DNA from: Desertimonas sp963732335
GTDB taxonomy: Bacteria; Actinomycetota; Acidimicrobiia; Acidimicrobiales; Ilumatobacteraceae
DNA length: 64,000 nt
Assembly: GCA_963732335.1 (NCBI GenBank)
Contig: CAVSZO010000028.1
Location: 37,889 to 101,888, forward strand
Direction of reading: 5' to 3'
The translations under genes and the position numbers were made by a program. The notes beneath the pieces were generated by a model. That model was not told where the DNA came from. It ran no database searches and saw nothing but the letters and a program-made list of their open reading frames with translations. This document shows positions 1 through 10,400 of this stretch, one piece after another. The first letter of the stretch is position 1. The number at the start of each line of letters is the position of its first letter.

Positions 1-99
1 GACGGCCGGCTCCGCCTGGTGAGCAGGCACTACGGCGTGGCTGCCGCTCGGGAAGCGCTCCTGGTGGCGGAGGAATCAAACCCGTTCAACGCGGCTTGA
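1..99 (+). CDS. C-terminal end of an unidentified protein (partial)
   Basis: From base 1 the first frame is open to a TGA at 97-99 and ends in VAEESNPFNAA. It would converge with hrpB, overlapping its end by 14 bases. The stretch is too short to identify a family. It could be a chance open frame in GC-rich DNA, but the residue composition (AAAREALLVAEE) looks like the terminal helix of a protein. Confidence 0.35.
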   Translation, partial: DGRLRLVSRHYGVAAAREALLVAEESNPFNAA

Positions 100-2575
100 G
101 CCGTCCCGGTGGTTCGCTGGCCGGGTTCTCCGGCCAGCGGTGCTTGGGGTAGCGGCCGGCAAGGTCCTTGCGTACTGCCGCCCACGAGCCAGCCCAGAAC
201 CCGGGCAGGTCGGAGGTCACCTGAATTGGGCGGTCGGCTGGCGAGAGCAACGCCAATGTCAGGGCCACTGCCCCGCCGGCGAGGCGCGGGTGCTCGGTCA
301 CGCCGAACACGTCCTGCACACGAACTGACGCAGTCGGACGGTCGCCCGTGTAGTCGATCGCCACCTGGCGACCATTGGGCAGCGTCCACGACGCCGGCGC
401 CAGCCTGTCCAACTCGGCGCCCAGTGGCCACGGCAAGTGCGCCCGTAACAGCACGGTCACGTCGAGGCGGCGCAGATCGTCACGCCCGACCGCACCCGAC
501 AGGTACGGCCGTAGCCACGTGTCGATGGTGGCGAGGAGTGCTCGATCCGAGACGTCGGGCCAGGCCGGCGCGTCGTCACCAGCGGCCTGGCGCAAAAACG
601 CGACACGCGCCCGCAGTTGCACCGCCCCCGGGGTCCAATCGAGCACTGCCAACCTCGTCGCCCGGACACGGTCGACGAGGGCGTCGACCGTGTCGTCGCC
701 GGGTAGCGGACCGCGTGTTTCCTCACCGAGGGCCAGGGCGTCGAGCCGCCGCTCCACACGCAGCACGAGGTCGTCGCGTACAGCGTCCCAGACGAGGCGA
801 CGGCGCTCGACAACGTCGTCGAGCACGGCAGCGATGTCAGACGCCTCGACCGCTGCCGCCAAGCGAATGCGAGCACCGGCGCGCCGGCCGTCGAGGTCGG
901 CGGCGACGACGAACTCGGCGTGCGCCAGCGGATCGTCGTCCGCCAACCATGCGGTCGTCCCGGTGCGCAATTGGAACTGGCCTGGGCGCCGCCTCGCCGC
1001 CAGACGATCCGGGAACCCGGCGAGCAGCAGCTGACCGGTGATCTCGGGGTCGACGGTCGACAGGTCGAAGTCGATGCTCGCTCGGCGGGCGAGGTCGGCG
1101 GCACGGTCGGCGAGGCGCCGCAGCGCCCGCTGGTCGGCACGATCGTCGCCCACCTGTCCGGCGATGATGGCCACGCGTAGGCCGAGATCGGCGGGAAGCT
1201 CGTCGCCCCGCCCGCGCAGAATGTCACGCTCGTCGACAACTGCGGCGACGACGCACGATGTGGTCGATGGTGCCGCCGCCACGATGCGGGCGAGACGTGG
1301 ATGGAGCGGGAGGGTGACCATCCTCCGGCCGATCTCGGTGAGCGTTCCGTCCTCCTCGATGGCGCCGAGTGCTTGCAGCAGTTTCCGTCCCTCCTTCCAC
1401 GCCCGGGCCGGAGGCGGATCGGGAAATGCCAGCTCGTCGACGGGCGTCCCCCACGCCGCCACCTCGAGCGCCAGCCCGGATAGGTCGACGGTGGTGATCT
1501 CGGCCGCACGGTGGGCCGGTCGGCTGCCGTGCTCGATCTTCGACCACAGCCGATAGGCGACGCCAGGCTCGGTACGGCCGGCCCGGCCGGCGCGCTGTTC
1601 GGCCGAGTCACGACTGATCGAAACCGTCGTCAACCGCGTCATGCCAGTCGCAGCGTCGAAGCGCGGTGCCCGGGCGAGCCCGCTGTCGACGACGACGCGC
1701 ACGCCCTCGACGGTGAGCGAGGTCTCGGCGATGTCCGTGGCCAGCACGACTCGTCGTCGCCCGACCGGCGACGGTGCAAGGGCGAGATCCTGGTCCTCGG
1801 CGCTCAACGCTCCAGCGAGCGGGCGCACGTCGACACCGCCACCAACCAATTCGACGAGTCGATCGCGGCAGCGCAGGATCTCGCCAATCCCAGGGAGGAA
1901 CACCAGGACGTCACCTTCGTTCTCGCCGAGCGCCCGAGTGACAGCTTGCTCGACCGCGCGTTCCAAGCGATCGTCGCGCTGTCGGGGGAGCCAGCGAACC
2001 TCGACAGGGTGTGCCCGCCCGGCGACGGCGATGATCGGCGCGGCGTCCTCACCCGGTGGAGCGAGGAGTCGGGCGAACCGCATCGTGTCGGCAGTCGCCG
2101 ACATCGCCAGGATGCGTACGTCGGGACGCAACGTGGACGCCACTTCGAGCGTCAGGGCGAGGCCGAGGTCGGTGGTCAGGTTGCGCTCGTGAACCTCATC
2201 GAAGATCACCGCGGCGACACCGGGGAGATCGGGATCGCCTTGCAGCCGGCGCGTCAGTACGCCCTCGGTGAGCACCTCGATCCGCGTCGCCGGCCCGATC
2301 GCCCGCTCGTCACGGGTCTGGTAGCCGACGAGCTCCCCGACGCGCCCGCCGACCAGGTCGGCCATCCGCCGCGCCGCCGCTCGCGTCGCCAGGCGGCGCG
2401 GTTCGAGCATCACGATCTTGCCGTCGCGGCGCCATGCGGAGTCGAGTAGGGCGAGCGGTACGAGGGTCGTCTTGCCAGCGCCTGGTGGCGCCGAGATGAC
2501 GACGCGACCGTGCTCGGCGAGCGCCGCGCCGATGGCTTCGAGAGCCTCACTGATCGGAAGGTCGGGGAGCTGCAC
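86..2575 (-). CDS. hrpB: ATP-dependent RNA helicase HrpB
   Basis: An 829-residue DEAH/RHA-type helicase, the usual length for HrpB. Walker A is SAPPGAGKT near residues 28-36. DEVHERN (motif II), SATADT (motif III) and QRAGRAGR (motif VI) follow in order, then a helicase-associated region and the HrpB-specific C-terminal domain. It probably remodels RNA or ribonucleoproteins in the cytoplasm; the cellular role of HrpB is poorly defined in most bacteria. The GTG start at 2573-2575 directly follows the TAG of the upstream gene, so the two are probably co-transcribed and translationally coupled. The frame is intact. Confidence 0.95.
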   Translation of the reverse strand: MQLPDLPISEALEAIGAALAEHGRVVISAPPGAGKTTLVPLALLDSAWRRDGKIVMLEPRRLATRAAARRMADLVGGRVGELVGYQTRDERAIGPATRIEVLTEGVLTRRLQGDPDLPGVAAVIFDEVHERNLTTDLGLALTLEVASTLRPDVRILAMSATADTMRFARLLAPPGEDAAPIIAVAGRAHPVEVRWLPRQRDDRLERAVEQAVTRALGENEGDVLVFLPGIGEILRCRDRLVELVGGGVDVRPLAGALSAEDQDLALAPSPVGRRRVVLATDIAETSLTVEGVRVVVDSGLARAPRFDAATGMTRLTTVSISRDSAEQRAGRAGRTEPGVAYRLWSKIEHGSRPAHRAAEITTVDLSGLALEVAAWGTPVDELAFPDPPPARAWKEGRKLLQALGAIEEDGTLTEIGRRMVTLPLHPRLARIVAAAPSTTSCVVAAVVDERDILRGRGDELPADLGLRVAIIAGQVGDDRADQRALRRLADRAADLARRASIDFDLSTVDPEITGQLLLAGFPDRLAARRRPGQFQLRTGTTAWLADDDPLAHAEFVVAADLDGRRAGARIRLAAAVEASDIAAVLDDVVERRRLVWDAVRDDLVLRVERRLDALALGEETRGPLPGDDTVDALVDRVRATRLAVLDWTPGAVQLRARVAFLRQAAGDDAPAWPDVSDRALLATIDTWLRPYLSGAVGRDDLRRLDVTVLLRAHLPWPLGAELDRLAPASWTLPNGRQVAIDYTGDRPTASVRVQDVFGVTEHPRLAGGAVALTLALLSPADRPIQVTSDLPGFWAGSWAAVRKDLAGRYPKHRWPENPASEPPGRLKPR

Positions 2576-3067
2576 CTAGGACGCGAGGGCCGGCGTGCCG
2601 TGGAACGGGCCGGGGTCGCCGACGATCGGGATGTCCGGTGGTTGCCACGCCGTCGTCTCAGCGACCATTTCGGCGACCGCTCGCCACTCCGCCGGGTCCC
2701 AACCCTCCGCAGCCGCGGGAACGGTGCTGTCGACGCGGATGAACACGAACGCGGGCAGGGTCTCCAACCCGAGCCCCTTGACGACGGACCGATCGTCGTC
2801 GACGAATACGAGGAACTGCCTGACGAGCGGACCGAGGAACGCCCTGACGTCCTCCTCCGGGGCGGTGACGAGCAGGTTCACGCGGGCATCGGAGCCGCGC
2901 AGCTCCTCGAGGATCCGTGTCGCCGTCGGCAGGATCCATGCCGACTCGTTGGTGTACGGGTCGAGGGCGACGGTCGCCAGGTGGAATGTGGTCAGCCATT
3001 CCGACAGCGGCCTGGGCTCGGCGCCGAGCGGGGTGAACGCCAGGTCAGCGGGTGGGTCCTTGGCCAC
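2576..3067 (-). CDS. Thioredoxin-fold-like protein, function unknown
   Basis: About 163 residues from the GTG at 3067 (MAKDPPADLAF). The open frame runs further upstream, but that part overlaps the divergent gene and looks non-coding; GTG 3097 is an alternative start. The order of elements resembles a thioredoxin fold: a helix-rich start, a central VNLLVTAPEEDVRAFLG strand-helix, and GLETLPAFVFI, which matches the strand with the cis-proline of thioredoxins. No CxxC active site is seen, so it is probably not a redox enzyme. The stop abuts the hrpB start. The fold assignment is an inference. Confidence 0.7.
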   Translation of the reverse strand: MAKDPPADLAFTPLGAEPRPLSEWLTTFHLATVALDPYTNESAWILPTATRILEELRGSDARVNLLVTAPEEDVRAFLGPLVRQFLVFVDDDRSVVKGLGLETLPAFVFIRVDSTVPAAAEGWDPAEWRAVAEMVAETTAWQPPDIPIVGDPGPFHGTPALAS

Positions 3068-3126
3068 GAGGTGCGACCGTAGCAAGGCCCGGGACACATC
3101 GACTGCACGATCCCGCGGGTCCGAGC

Positions 3127-3840
3127 ATGATGTACATCGTGCATCCGATGGAGCGGCTCCGCCACGTCGCGAGGAGCGGCGGCGCCGATCCAGCGGTGAT
3201 CGTCGCCGAGACCGTCGATGCCCTGACGAGGTTGGGCCCGGCACCGCGCGAGCTCGTGCCACTTTGTCGAAACCTCGTCGAGCGCAACCCGACGTGCGGG
3301 CCGCTGTGGTGGCTGTGCGCCCATCTGCTCGCCAAGCCGGAGGCGTTACCCGAGGCGTGGCGACTCGCCGAGCAGATCGTCGACGATTCAACCGCGTGGC
3401 GACTCGGCGAGGCCCTTGCCCCCGGCGCCAAGGCCCTGACGGTCGGCTCGCCCCGGCTCATCGTCGAGGCCCTCTGCGAACGTCCTGACGTGTGCGTGTC
3501 GGCGGTTGACGCGGGCGATGGTGCGCGGGACCTGATCCGCCGGCTCGATCGATCAGGCGTCGTTGCCGAAGTCGTGGCGCCGGAGGCGACGCTGATCGCC
3601 CTGCGCGACGCCGACGTGGTTCTCGTCGAGGCCGAGGCCTGCTCGACGGATGTCGTCGTTGCATCGATCGGGAGCGGTCTTGCCGCGGTTGCCGCGGTGG
3701 GGGTCGACGTCCCTGTCTGGCTCGTGGCCGGGCGGGGACGGCGACTGCCGCGCTCGTTCGTCGAGGCCATCGGCCGCGCCCTGGACTACCGAGCACGAGA
3801 CATTCCCCACGACGTACGTGAGCAAGGTTGCTGGCCCTGA
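3127..3840 (+). CDS. Initiation factor 2B (eIF2B alpha/beta/delta)-like protein
   Basis: About 237 residues from the ATG at 3127; ATG 3130 or ATG 3148 are other options. The N-terminal half is helical with WW and Cys residues. The C-terminal half has the Rossmann-like pattern of the eIF2B/MtnA superfamily: ALTVGSPRLIVEAL, then RDADVVLVEAEACSTD, then ASIGSGLAAVAA and VPVWLVAGRGRRLP. In bacteria such proteins are sugar-phosphate isomerase relatives or have unknown roles. It is divergent from the thioredoxin-like gene, with only about 60 bases between the starts. Confidence 0.72.
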   Translation: MMYIVHPMERLRHVARSGGADPAVIVAETVDALTRLGPAPRELVPLCRNLVERNPTCGPLWWLCAHLLAKPEALPEAWRLAEQIVDDSTAWRLGEALAPGAKALTVGSPRLIVEALCERPDVCVSAVDAGDGARDLIRRLDRSGVVAEVVAPEATLIALRDADVVLVEAEACSTDVVVASIGSGLAAVAAVGVDVPVWLVAGRGRRLPRSFVEAIGRALDYRARDIPHDVREQGCWP

Positions 3841-3936
3841 CGGAGTGGTGCCGATGTCGGGCGACGCGCTCGGCTGCCGAGTGTCCAGCCGATCCCCGAG
3901 CTGCTCACGTGCCCGACCGATCTGGGCGTTTTCAGT

Positions 3937-3949
3937 CCCGGAAACCGGG
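3937..3949. terminator. Short GC hairpin between convergent genes
   Basis: CCCGG-AAA-CCGGG forms a 5-bp stem about 100 bases after the eIF2B-like stop and before the end of the convergent MocR gene. There is no T-run, so the terminator role is only an inference from position. Confidence 0.3.
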
Positions 3950-3953
3950 GGCA

Positions 3954-3998
3954 ACGACGCCCAGATGGGCGATGGGAACGACGACGCCCAGATTGGCG
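3954..3998. repeat. 18-bp direct repeat, two copies, period 27
   Basis: ACGACGCCCAGATGGGCG at 3954-3971 recurs with one mismatch (ATT for ATG) at 3981-3998, just after the MocR stop. The first copy contains an inverted repeat, CGCCC-AGAT-GGGCG. Its core CCAGATGGGCG occurs again at 5451-5461 in the promoter region of the same regulator. Confidence 0.5.
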
Positions 3999-3999
3999 G

Positions 4000-5412
4000 T
4001 CAGCGGTGGGGGGCGGGGCTGCGGCGACGGCGCGTCCTGGCGAGCGAGGCGGCGGCGGCAAGGCGTTCGGCCACCTGGGTCAGGCCCCGCCCTGGGGACA
4101 GCGCGCCGACAGTGACGCGCAGGTGGTCGGAGTCGGCACGGACCAGGAATGGGGTGCCGGGAGCGACTCCGATGCCTTGCGCAGCGAGGGCGACGACCGC
4201 GGCGCGCTCGTCGTCGACGCTCATCCACAGGTTGATGCCATCGGTCCCGGTGACGTCGACGCCATGCTCGGCGAGGACCCGCGAGACGGCCCGCCGCCGG
4301 TCGGCGTAGGCGTGCCGAGCAACCTCCAAGACATCGTCGGTCTCCGGGTGCCGGATCAGCTCGAGGAGTACCGACTGCAGGATCCGGCTCGACCAGCCGG
4401 GGCCGAGCAGCCGGCGGTTCTCGACGGCGGTCACGACGTCGCCGGCTCCACCGACGGCGGCGAGGCGGAGATCGGGTCCGTGACTCTTGGAGAAGCTGCG
4501 GATGTGCACGGTGCGCTCGGGTAGCCACGTGCCGACGCTCGTCAGCCGAGCAGTCGAGATCTCGTTGGCGTGATCGTCCTCGACGACCAGCGTCTTCGCC
4601 GGCCGCAACAGGTCGGCGATGGCCTTGGCCCGGTGCGGCGACATCGCCACTCCGGCAGGGTTCTGTGCCCACGGTTGCAGGATCACCGCGGCAGGAGCAT
4701 CACCCTCGAGGACGGCGGCGAGTTGGGTGATGTCGAGGCCCTCGTCGTCGACGTCGACACCGACCACGTCGCACGACAGTCGTTCGAGGAGATCGAGCAT
4801 CGGCGGGAATCCCGGGTGCTCGACCACGACCCGGTCGCCAAGGCGCAAGGCGACGCTCGCCACGCGGTCGAGGGCGTCGAGGGCACCGTCGACGACCGTG
4901 ATCGCCTCGGGTACGAACGGCCACGTCGACCGCAGCTCGTCTTCGAGCGCCGGCAGCACGGGGTTGTCGAGGTAGCTCGACGTCAACGACTGCCGGCTGA
5001 CCTGGGCCACGATCGGCGCGAGGTCCGGGAGGAGATCGGGGTCGGGGGTCCCAGACGACAGGTCGAGGGCGAAGTGTCCCGGTCCTTCGCTGATCTGGCG
5101 GTACCGGCGCGGCCCGCCCGGCCCGGTTGGGTGGCGGACGAACGTTCCGTTGCGGCCGCGGGTTTCGATCGCCCCGACGTCGGCGAGTCGGCGCCAGGCC
5201 TCCGAGACGGTCGTTGGGGAGACGCCGATCCGGCGCGACAACTCGCGCACGGTTGGGAGGCGGGTCCCCACGTCCAACGACCCTGCGGAGATCATCCGCC
5301 CGATCGTCGCAGCGATGCGCCGTGCCGAACGCCCGTCCTCGGTGGTGCCCTTCGGCTCCGTGGCGTCGCCGTCGAGGGCGCCGACGATCAGTCCCGCCGT
5401 CTCCGTAAACAT
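4000..5412 (-). CDS. MocR/PdxR-family GntR regulator with aminotransferase-like domain
   Basis: 470 residues, typical for MocR. A winged-helix GntR domain spans about residues 30-95 (RLPTVRELSRRIGVSPTTVSEAWRRL). A fold-type I aminotransferase-like domain follows, with Asn251 in QNPAG, the PLP Asp in VVEDDHANE (about 279) and the PLP lysine K309 in SFSKSHGP. Such proteins sense PLP together with an amine or amino acid. It is transcribed away from the beta-ureidopropionase operon across 125 bases, so it is the obvious candidate regulator, perhaps sensing beta-alanine or a related amine. That ligand is an inference. The frame is intact. Confidence 0.93.
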   Translation of the reverse strand: MFTETAGLIVGALDGDATEPKGTTEDGRSARRIAATIGRMISAGSLDVGTRLPTVRELSRRIGVSPTTVSEAWRRLADVGAIETRGRNGTFVRHPTGPGGPRRYRQISEGPGHFALDLSSGTPDPDLLPDLAPIVAQVSRQSLTSSYLDNPVLPALEDELRSTWPFVPEAITVVDGALDALDRVASVALRLGDRVVVEHPGFPPMLDLLERLSCDVVGVDVDDEGLDITQLAAVLEGDAPAAVILQPWAQNPAGVAMSPHRAKAIADLLRPAKTLVVEDDHANEISTARLTSVGTWLPERTVHIRSFSKSHGPDLRLAAVGGAGDVVTAVENRRLLGPGWSSRILQSVLLELIRHPETDDVLEVARHAYADRRRAVSRVLAEHGVDVTGTDGINLWMSVDDERAAVVALAAQGIGVAPGTPFLVRADSDHLRVTVGALSPGRGLTQVAERLAAAASLARTRRRRSPAPHR

Positions 5413-5434
5413 CCTGTGGCGAGAATGTACGGTA

Positions 5435-5461
5435 ACAATCCTCGTATTGTCCAGATGGGCG
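5435..5461. promoter_or_regulatory. Candidate MocR operator in the divergent promoter
   Basis: ACAAT (5435-5439) and ATTGT (5446-5450) form an inverted repeat with a 6-base spacer, the only clear AT-rich palindrome in the 125-base gap between the MocR gene and the pyrimidine operon. CCAGATGGGCG follows directly at 5451-5461 and also occurs near the MocR stop. The operator role is inferred. Confidence 0.4.
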
Positions 5462-5537
5462 CTGTCACATTACGATGCCGGCGTAGCGGCAGGATTCGGC
5501 GGACCTGCCGCCACCGCAACGACCCACAGGGGATGAC

Positions 5538-6383
5538 ATGCCGAGGACTGTCAAGGCCGCCCTGCTCCAGACGGACTGGGCTGGCGACAAGGAATCGATG
5601 ATCGACAAGCACGAGGCTGCGGCACGCGACGCGGCGACGGAAGGTGCCGAGATCATCTGCTTCCAGGAGCTCTTCTACGGTCCGTACTTCTGCCAGGTGC
5701 AGGACACCAAGTTCTACGACTACACCGAGCAGATCCCCGACGGTCCGACGACGCAGCGCTTCCAGTCCGTGGCCAAAGAGCTGGGGATGGTCGTCGTGCT
5801 GCCGATGTACGAGATCGTCCAGGCCGGCGTGTACTACAACACGGCGGCGGTCATCGACGCCGACGGGACGTATCTCGGCAAGTTCCGCAAGCAGCACATC
5901 CCCCAGGTCAAAGGCTTCTGGGAGAAGTTCTATTTTCGCCCGGGCAACGGTGGGTACCCGATCTTCGAGACGGCCGTCGGCAAGGTCGGCGTGTACATCT
6001 GCTACGACCGGCACTTCCCCGAGGGTTGGCGCATCCTCGGCCTCGAGGGGGCCGAGATCGTGTTCAACCCGTCGGCCACCCACCGTGGGTTGTCCGAGTA
6101 CATCTGGCGGGTCGAGCAGCCGGCCGCCGCCGTGGCCAACATGTACTACGTCGGCGCGATCAACCGCGTCGGCATCGAGGCCGATATCGGCGACAACGAC
6201 TTCTACGGGCAGAGCTACTTCGTCGACCCCGAGGGCAAGTTCGTCGGCGACGTCGGCGACCCGTACAAGCCCGAGCTGATCGTGCGGGAACTCGACCTCG
6301 ACAAGATCAAGCAGGTCCGCGATCGCTGGGCGTTCTACCGCGACCGCCGGCCCGACGCCTACGGCGAGATCGTCGAGCAATGA
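5538..6383 (+). CDS. Beta-ureidopropionase (N-carbamoyl-beta-alanine amidohydrolase), nitrilase superfamily
   Basis: 281 residues. The nitrilase catalytic triad is visible: Glu44 in CFQELFYG, Lys118 in FRKQHIP and Cys155 in ICYDRHFPEGW. It should hydrolyse N-carbamoyl-beta-alanine (or the 2-methyl analogue from thymine) to the beta-amino acid, CO2 and ammonia. This is the third step of reductive pyrimidine breakdown in the cytosol. The ATG follows a GGGGATGAC stretch. Its stop overlaps the ATG of dihydropyrimidinase by four bases, which indicates translational coupling. Substrate assignment rests on the neighbours as well as on similarity. Confidence 0.9.
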   Translation: MPRTVKAALLQTDWAGDKESMIDKHEAAARDAATEGAEIICFQELFYGPYFCQVQDTKFYDYTEQIPDGPTTQRFQSVAKELGMVVVLPMYEIVQAGVYYNTAAVIDADGTYLGKFRKQHIPQVKGFWEKFYFRPGNGGYPIFETAVGKVGVYICYDRHFPEGWRILGLEGAEIVFNPSATHRGLSEYIWRVEQPAAAVANMYYVGAINRVGIEADIGDNDFYGQSYFVDPEGKFVGDVGDPYKPELIVRELDLDKIKQVRDRWAFYRDRRPDAYGEIVEQ

Positions 6384-7819
6384 CGAGGACACTGATCGCG
6401 GGCGGCACGGTCGTCAGCGCCACGGGCAGCATCGAGGCCGACGTGTTGATCGACGGCGAGACGATCGCCGGCGTGCTCGCCCCCGGGCAGGCACAAGCTC
6501 TCGGGATCGCCGGAGGGGAGGCCGGCGATCCCGAAACTCGCAGCATCGACGCCAGCGGGAAGTACGTCGTCCCGGGCGGCGTCGACGTCCACACCCACAT
6601 GGAATTGCCCTTCGGCGGGACGGCCGCGTCCGACACGTTCGAGACCGGCACGACCGCCGCGGCCTGGGGAGGAGTCACGACGATCGTCGACTTCGCCGTC
6701 CAGCGCACGGGCGAGAACGTGCAGGACGGCCTCGCCGAGTGGCACCACAAGGCCGACGGCAACTGCGCCATCGACTACGGCTTCCACCAGATCATTGGCG
6801 GCGTCGACGACGACGCCCTCAAGGCGATGACGTACCTCGTCGACAACGAGGGGGTCACCAGCTTCAAGCTGTTCATGGCCTATCCCGGAGTCTTCTACGC
6901 CGACGACGGGCAGATCCTGCGGGCGATGCAGAACGCCGGCGAGTCCGGGGCGATGATGATGATGCACGCCGAGAACGGCATCGCCATCGACGTGCTCGTG
7001 GCCCAGTCAGTGGCCCGCGGCGACACCGACCCGCGGTTCCACTCGCTCACCCGGCCCGCCGAGCTCGAGGGTGAGGCGACGAACCGGGCGATCCAGCTCG
7101 CCAAGGTCGCCGGCAACGTCCCGTTGTACATCGTCCACATGTCGGCGTCGGAAGCGCTGGAGGAGGTCGCCGAAGCCCGCCACCGCGGCCAGAACGTGTT
7201 CGCCGAGACGTGCCCGCAATACCTCTATCTCTCGCTCGAGGACCATCTCGCCCGGCCAGGCTTCGAAGGCGCCAAATGGGTGTGTTCGACACCGCTGCGC
7301 ACCAAGCACGCCCACCACCACGCCGACCTCTGGAAGGGCCTGCGGACCAACGAGCTGGCCGTCGTCTCGACGGACCACTGCCCATTCTGCATGAAGGACC
7401 AGAAGGAGCTAGGACTCGGCAACTTCGCCGCCATCCCCAATGGCATCGGCGGCATCGAGCACCGCATGGAGCTGCTCTACCAGGGTGTCGTCAACGGCGA
7501 GCTGTCACTCGAACGGTGGGTCGAGACGTGCTGCACCACCCCGGCGCGGATGTTCGGGATGTACCCCAAGAAGGGCGTCATCGCCCCGGGGGCAGACGCC
7601 GACATCCTCGTCTGGGATCCCGCCGGGCACACGTCGATCGGTGTCGACAAGAAGCACCACATGAACATGGACTACTCGGCGTACGAGGGGTTCGAGGTCG
7701 ACGGCAAGGTCGACACGGTCCTCAGCCGCGGCACCGTCGTCGTCGAGAACGACACGTTCGTCGGACGCAAGGGCCACGGACAGTTCGTCAAGCGCGGGCT
7801 GTCGCAATATCTGCACTGA
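6380..7819 (+). CDS. hydA: Dihydropyrimidinase (hydantoinase)
   Basis: 479 residues from the ATG at 6380, which overlaps the upstream stop as ATGA; the open frame reaches further up but that part is a shadow of the neighbour. Amidohydrolase metal ligands are present: His71 and His73 (DVHTHMELP), the carboxylated Lys163 (SFKLFMAYPG), His196 (MMMHAENG), His253 (IVHMSAS) and Asp332 (STDHCPF). It opens dihydrouracil or dihydrothymine rings to N-carbamoyl-beta-amino acids, feeding the preceding gene product. It may also accept hydantoins. Confidence 0.95.
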   Translation: MTRTLIAGGTVVSATGSIEADVLIDGETIAGVLAPGQAQALGIAGGEAGDPETRSIDASGKYVVPGGVDVHTHMELPFGGTAASDTFETGTTAAAWGGVTTIVDFAVQRTGENVQDGLAEWHHKADGNCAIDYGFHQIIGGVDDDALKAMTYLVDNEGVTSFKLFMAYPGVFYADDGQILRAMQNAGESGAMMMMHAENGIAIDVLVAQSVARGDTDPRFHSLTRPAELEGEATNRAIQLAKVAGNVPLYIVHMSASEALEEVAEARHRGQNVFAETCPQYLYLSLEDHLARPGFEGAKWVCSTPLRTKHAHHHADLWKGLRTNELAVVSTDHCPFCMKDQKELGLGNFAAIPNGIGGIEHRMELLYQGVVNGELSLERWVETCCTTPARMFGMYPKKGVIAPGADADILVWDPAGHTSIGVDKKHHMNMDYSAYEGFEVDGKVDTVLSRGTVVVENDTFVGRKGHGQFVKRGLSQYLH

Positions 7820-7828
7820 GGTGATGGC

Positions 7829-9313
<1,485 letters not shown>

Positions 9314-9375
9314 TTGGTGAGCGCAGGCAGCGGAAAACCGTGGTGAGGACTCACCAATCCGGTGGCGAGGGAGCG

Positions 9376-10392
9376 ATGCAGCTAGGGCTCGTGCTGCAGA
9401 CGACGCCGCCGTCGGCGCGCGTCGTCGATCTGGCCAAACGGGCCGAGGCCTACGGGTTCAGCCACGTCTGGACGTTCGACAGCCACATCCTGTGGCAGGA
9501 GCCCTACGTCATCTACAGCCGCATCCTCGCCGAGACCCGCAACATCATCGTCGGGCCGATGGTCACCAACCCGGCGACGCGGGACTGGACGGTGACGGCG
9601 AGCGTGTTCGCCACGCTCAACGAGATGTACGGCAACCGCACGGTGTGCGGCATCGGTCGCGGCGACTCGGCGGTCCGTGTCACCAACGGCAAGCCGACGT
9701 CGATCGACACGCTGCGCGAGTCGGTCCACGTCATCCGCGAGCTCGCCAACGGCCGTGAGGTCGAGTACAAGGGCTCGACGCTGCGCTTCCCGTGGGCGAC
9801 GGCGAGCCGGCTGGAATGCTGGATCGCCGGCTACGGGCCCCGAGCGCTGGCGCTCGCCGGCGAGGTGGGTGACGGCTTCATCCTCCAGCTCGCCGATCCC
9901 GACATCACGGCATGGACGATCAAAGCGGTCCGCGAAGCGGCGGAGCAAGCGGGCCGCGATCCCGGCGCCGTCACCATCTGTGTGGCGGCGCCGGCCTACG
10001 TCAGCGACGATGTCGAACACGCCCGCGACCAGTGCCGTTGGTTCGGCGGAATGGTTGGCAACCACGTCGCCGACATCGTCGCCCGCTATGGCGAGTCGTC
10101 TCCCGTGCCGACGGCGCTCACCGACTACATCAAGGGTCGCACCGGCTACGACTACAACGAGCACGGCCAGGCCGGCAACGTGCACACCGATTTCGTGCCC
10201 GACGACATCGTCGACCGCTTCTGCGTCCTCGGGCCGGTCGACGAACACGTCCGTCGCCTCGATGACCTACGCCAGCTCGGTGTCGACCAGTTCGCCGTGT
10301 ATCTCCAACACGATGCCAAGGACGCCACGCTGCAGGCCTACGGCGAGCAGGTCATCCCCGCCATTGCGGAACACGTTCGGGCGAAGACCTGA
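9376..10392 (+). CDS. LLM-class F420-type oxidoreductase (CPS_4043-like)
   Basis: 338 residues from the ATG at 9376, preceded by GAGGGAG; the open frame starts 22 codons earlier but without coding character. It is a luciferase-like TIM barrel with the family's start MQLGLVLQTTPP, then GFSHVWTFDSH, VCGIGRGDSAVR, and WIAGYGPRALALAGEVGDG, which matches the coenzyme-binding region. It resembles the LLM subfamily named for CPS_4043 that travels with dihydropyrimidinase genes. The reaction is unknown. No dihydropyrimidine dehydrogenase is present in the window, so a redox step on the pyrimidine is one possible role (inference). Confidence 0.88.
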   Translation: MQLGLVLQTTPPSARVVDLAKRAEAYGFSHVWTFDSHILWQEPYVIYSRILAETRNIIVGPMVTNPATRDWTVTASVFATLNEMYGNRTVCGIGRGDSAVRVTNGKPTSIDTLRESVHVIRELANGREVEYKGSTLRFPWATASRLECWIAGYGPRALALAGEVGDGFILQLADPDITAWTIKAVREAAEQAGRDPGAVTICVAAPAYVSDDVEHARDQCRWFGGMVGNHVADIVARYGESSPVPTALTDYIKGRTGYDYNEHGQAGNVHTDFVPDDIVDRFCVLGPVDEHVRRLDDLRQLGVDQFAVYLQHDAKDATLQAYGEQVIPAIAEHVRAKT

Positions 10393-10400
10393 TCCCAGGC

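Noticed and set aside
2576..3391. A 271-residue version of the thioredoxin-like protein
   Set aside because: The first 100 residues are Arg-rich and overlap the divergent eIF2B-like gene; the conserved part starts at 3067 or 3097.
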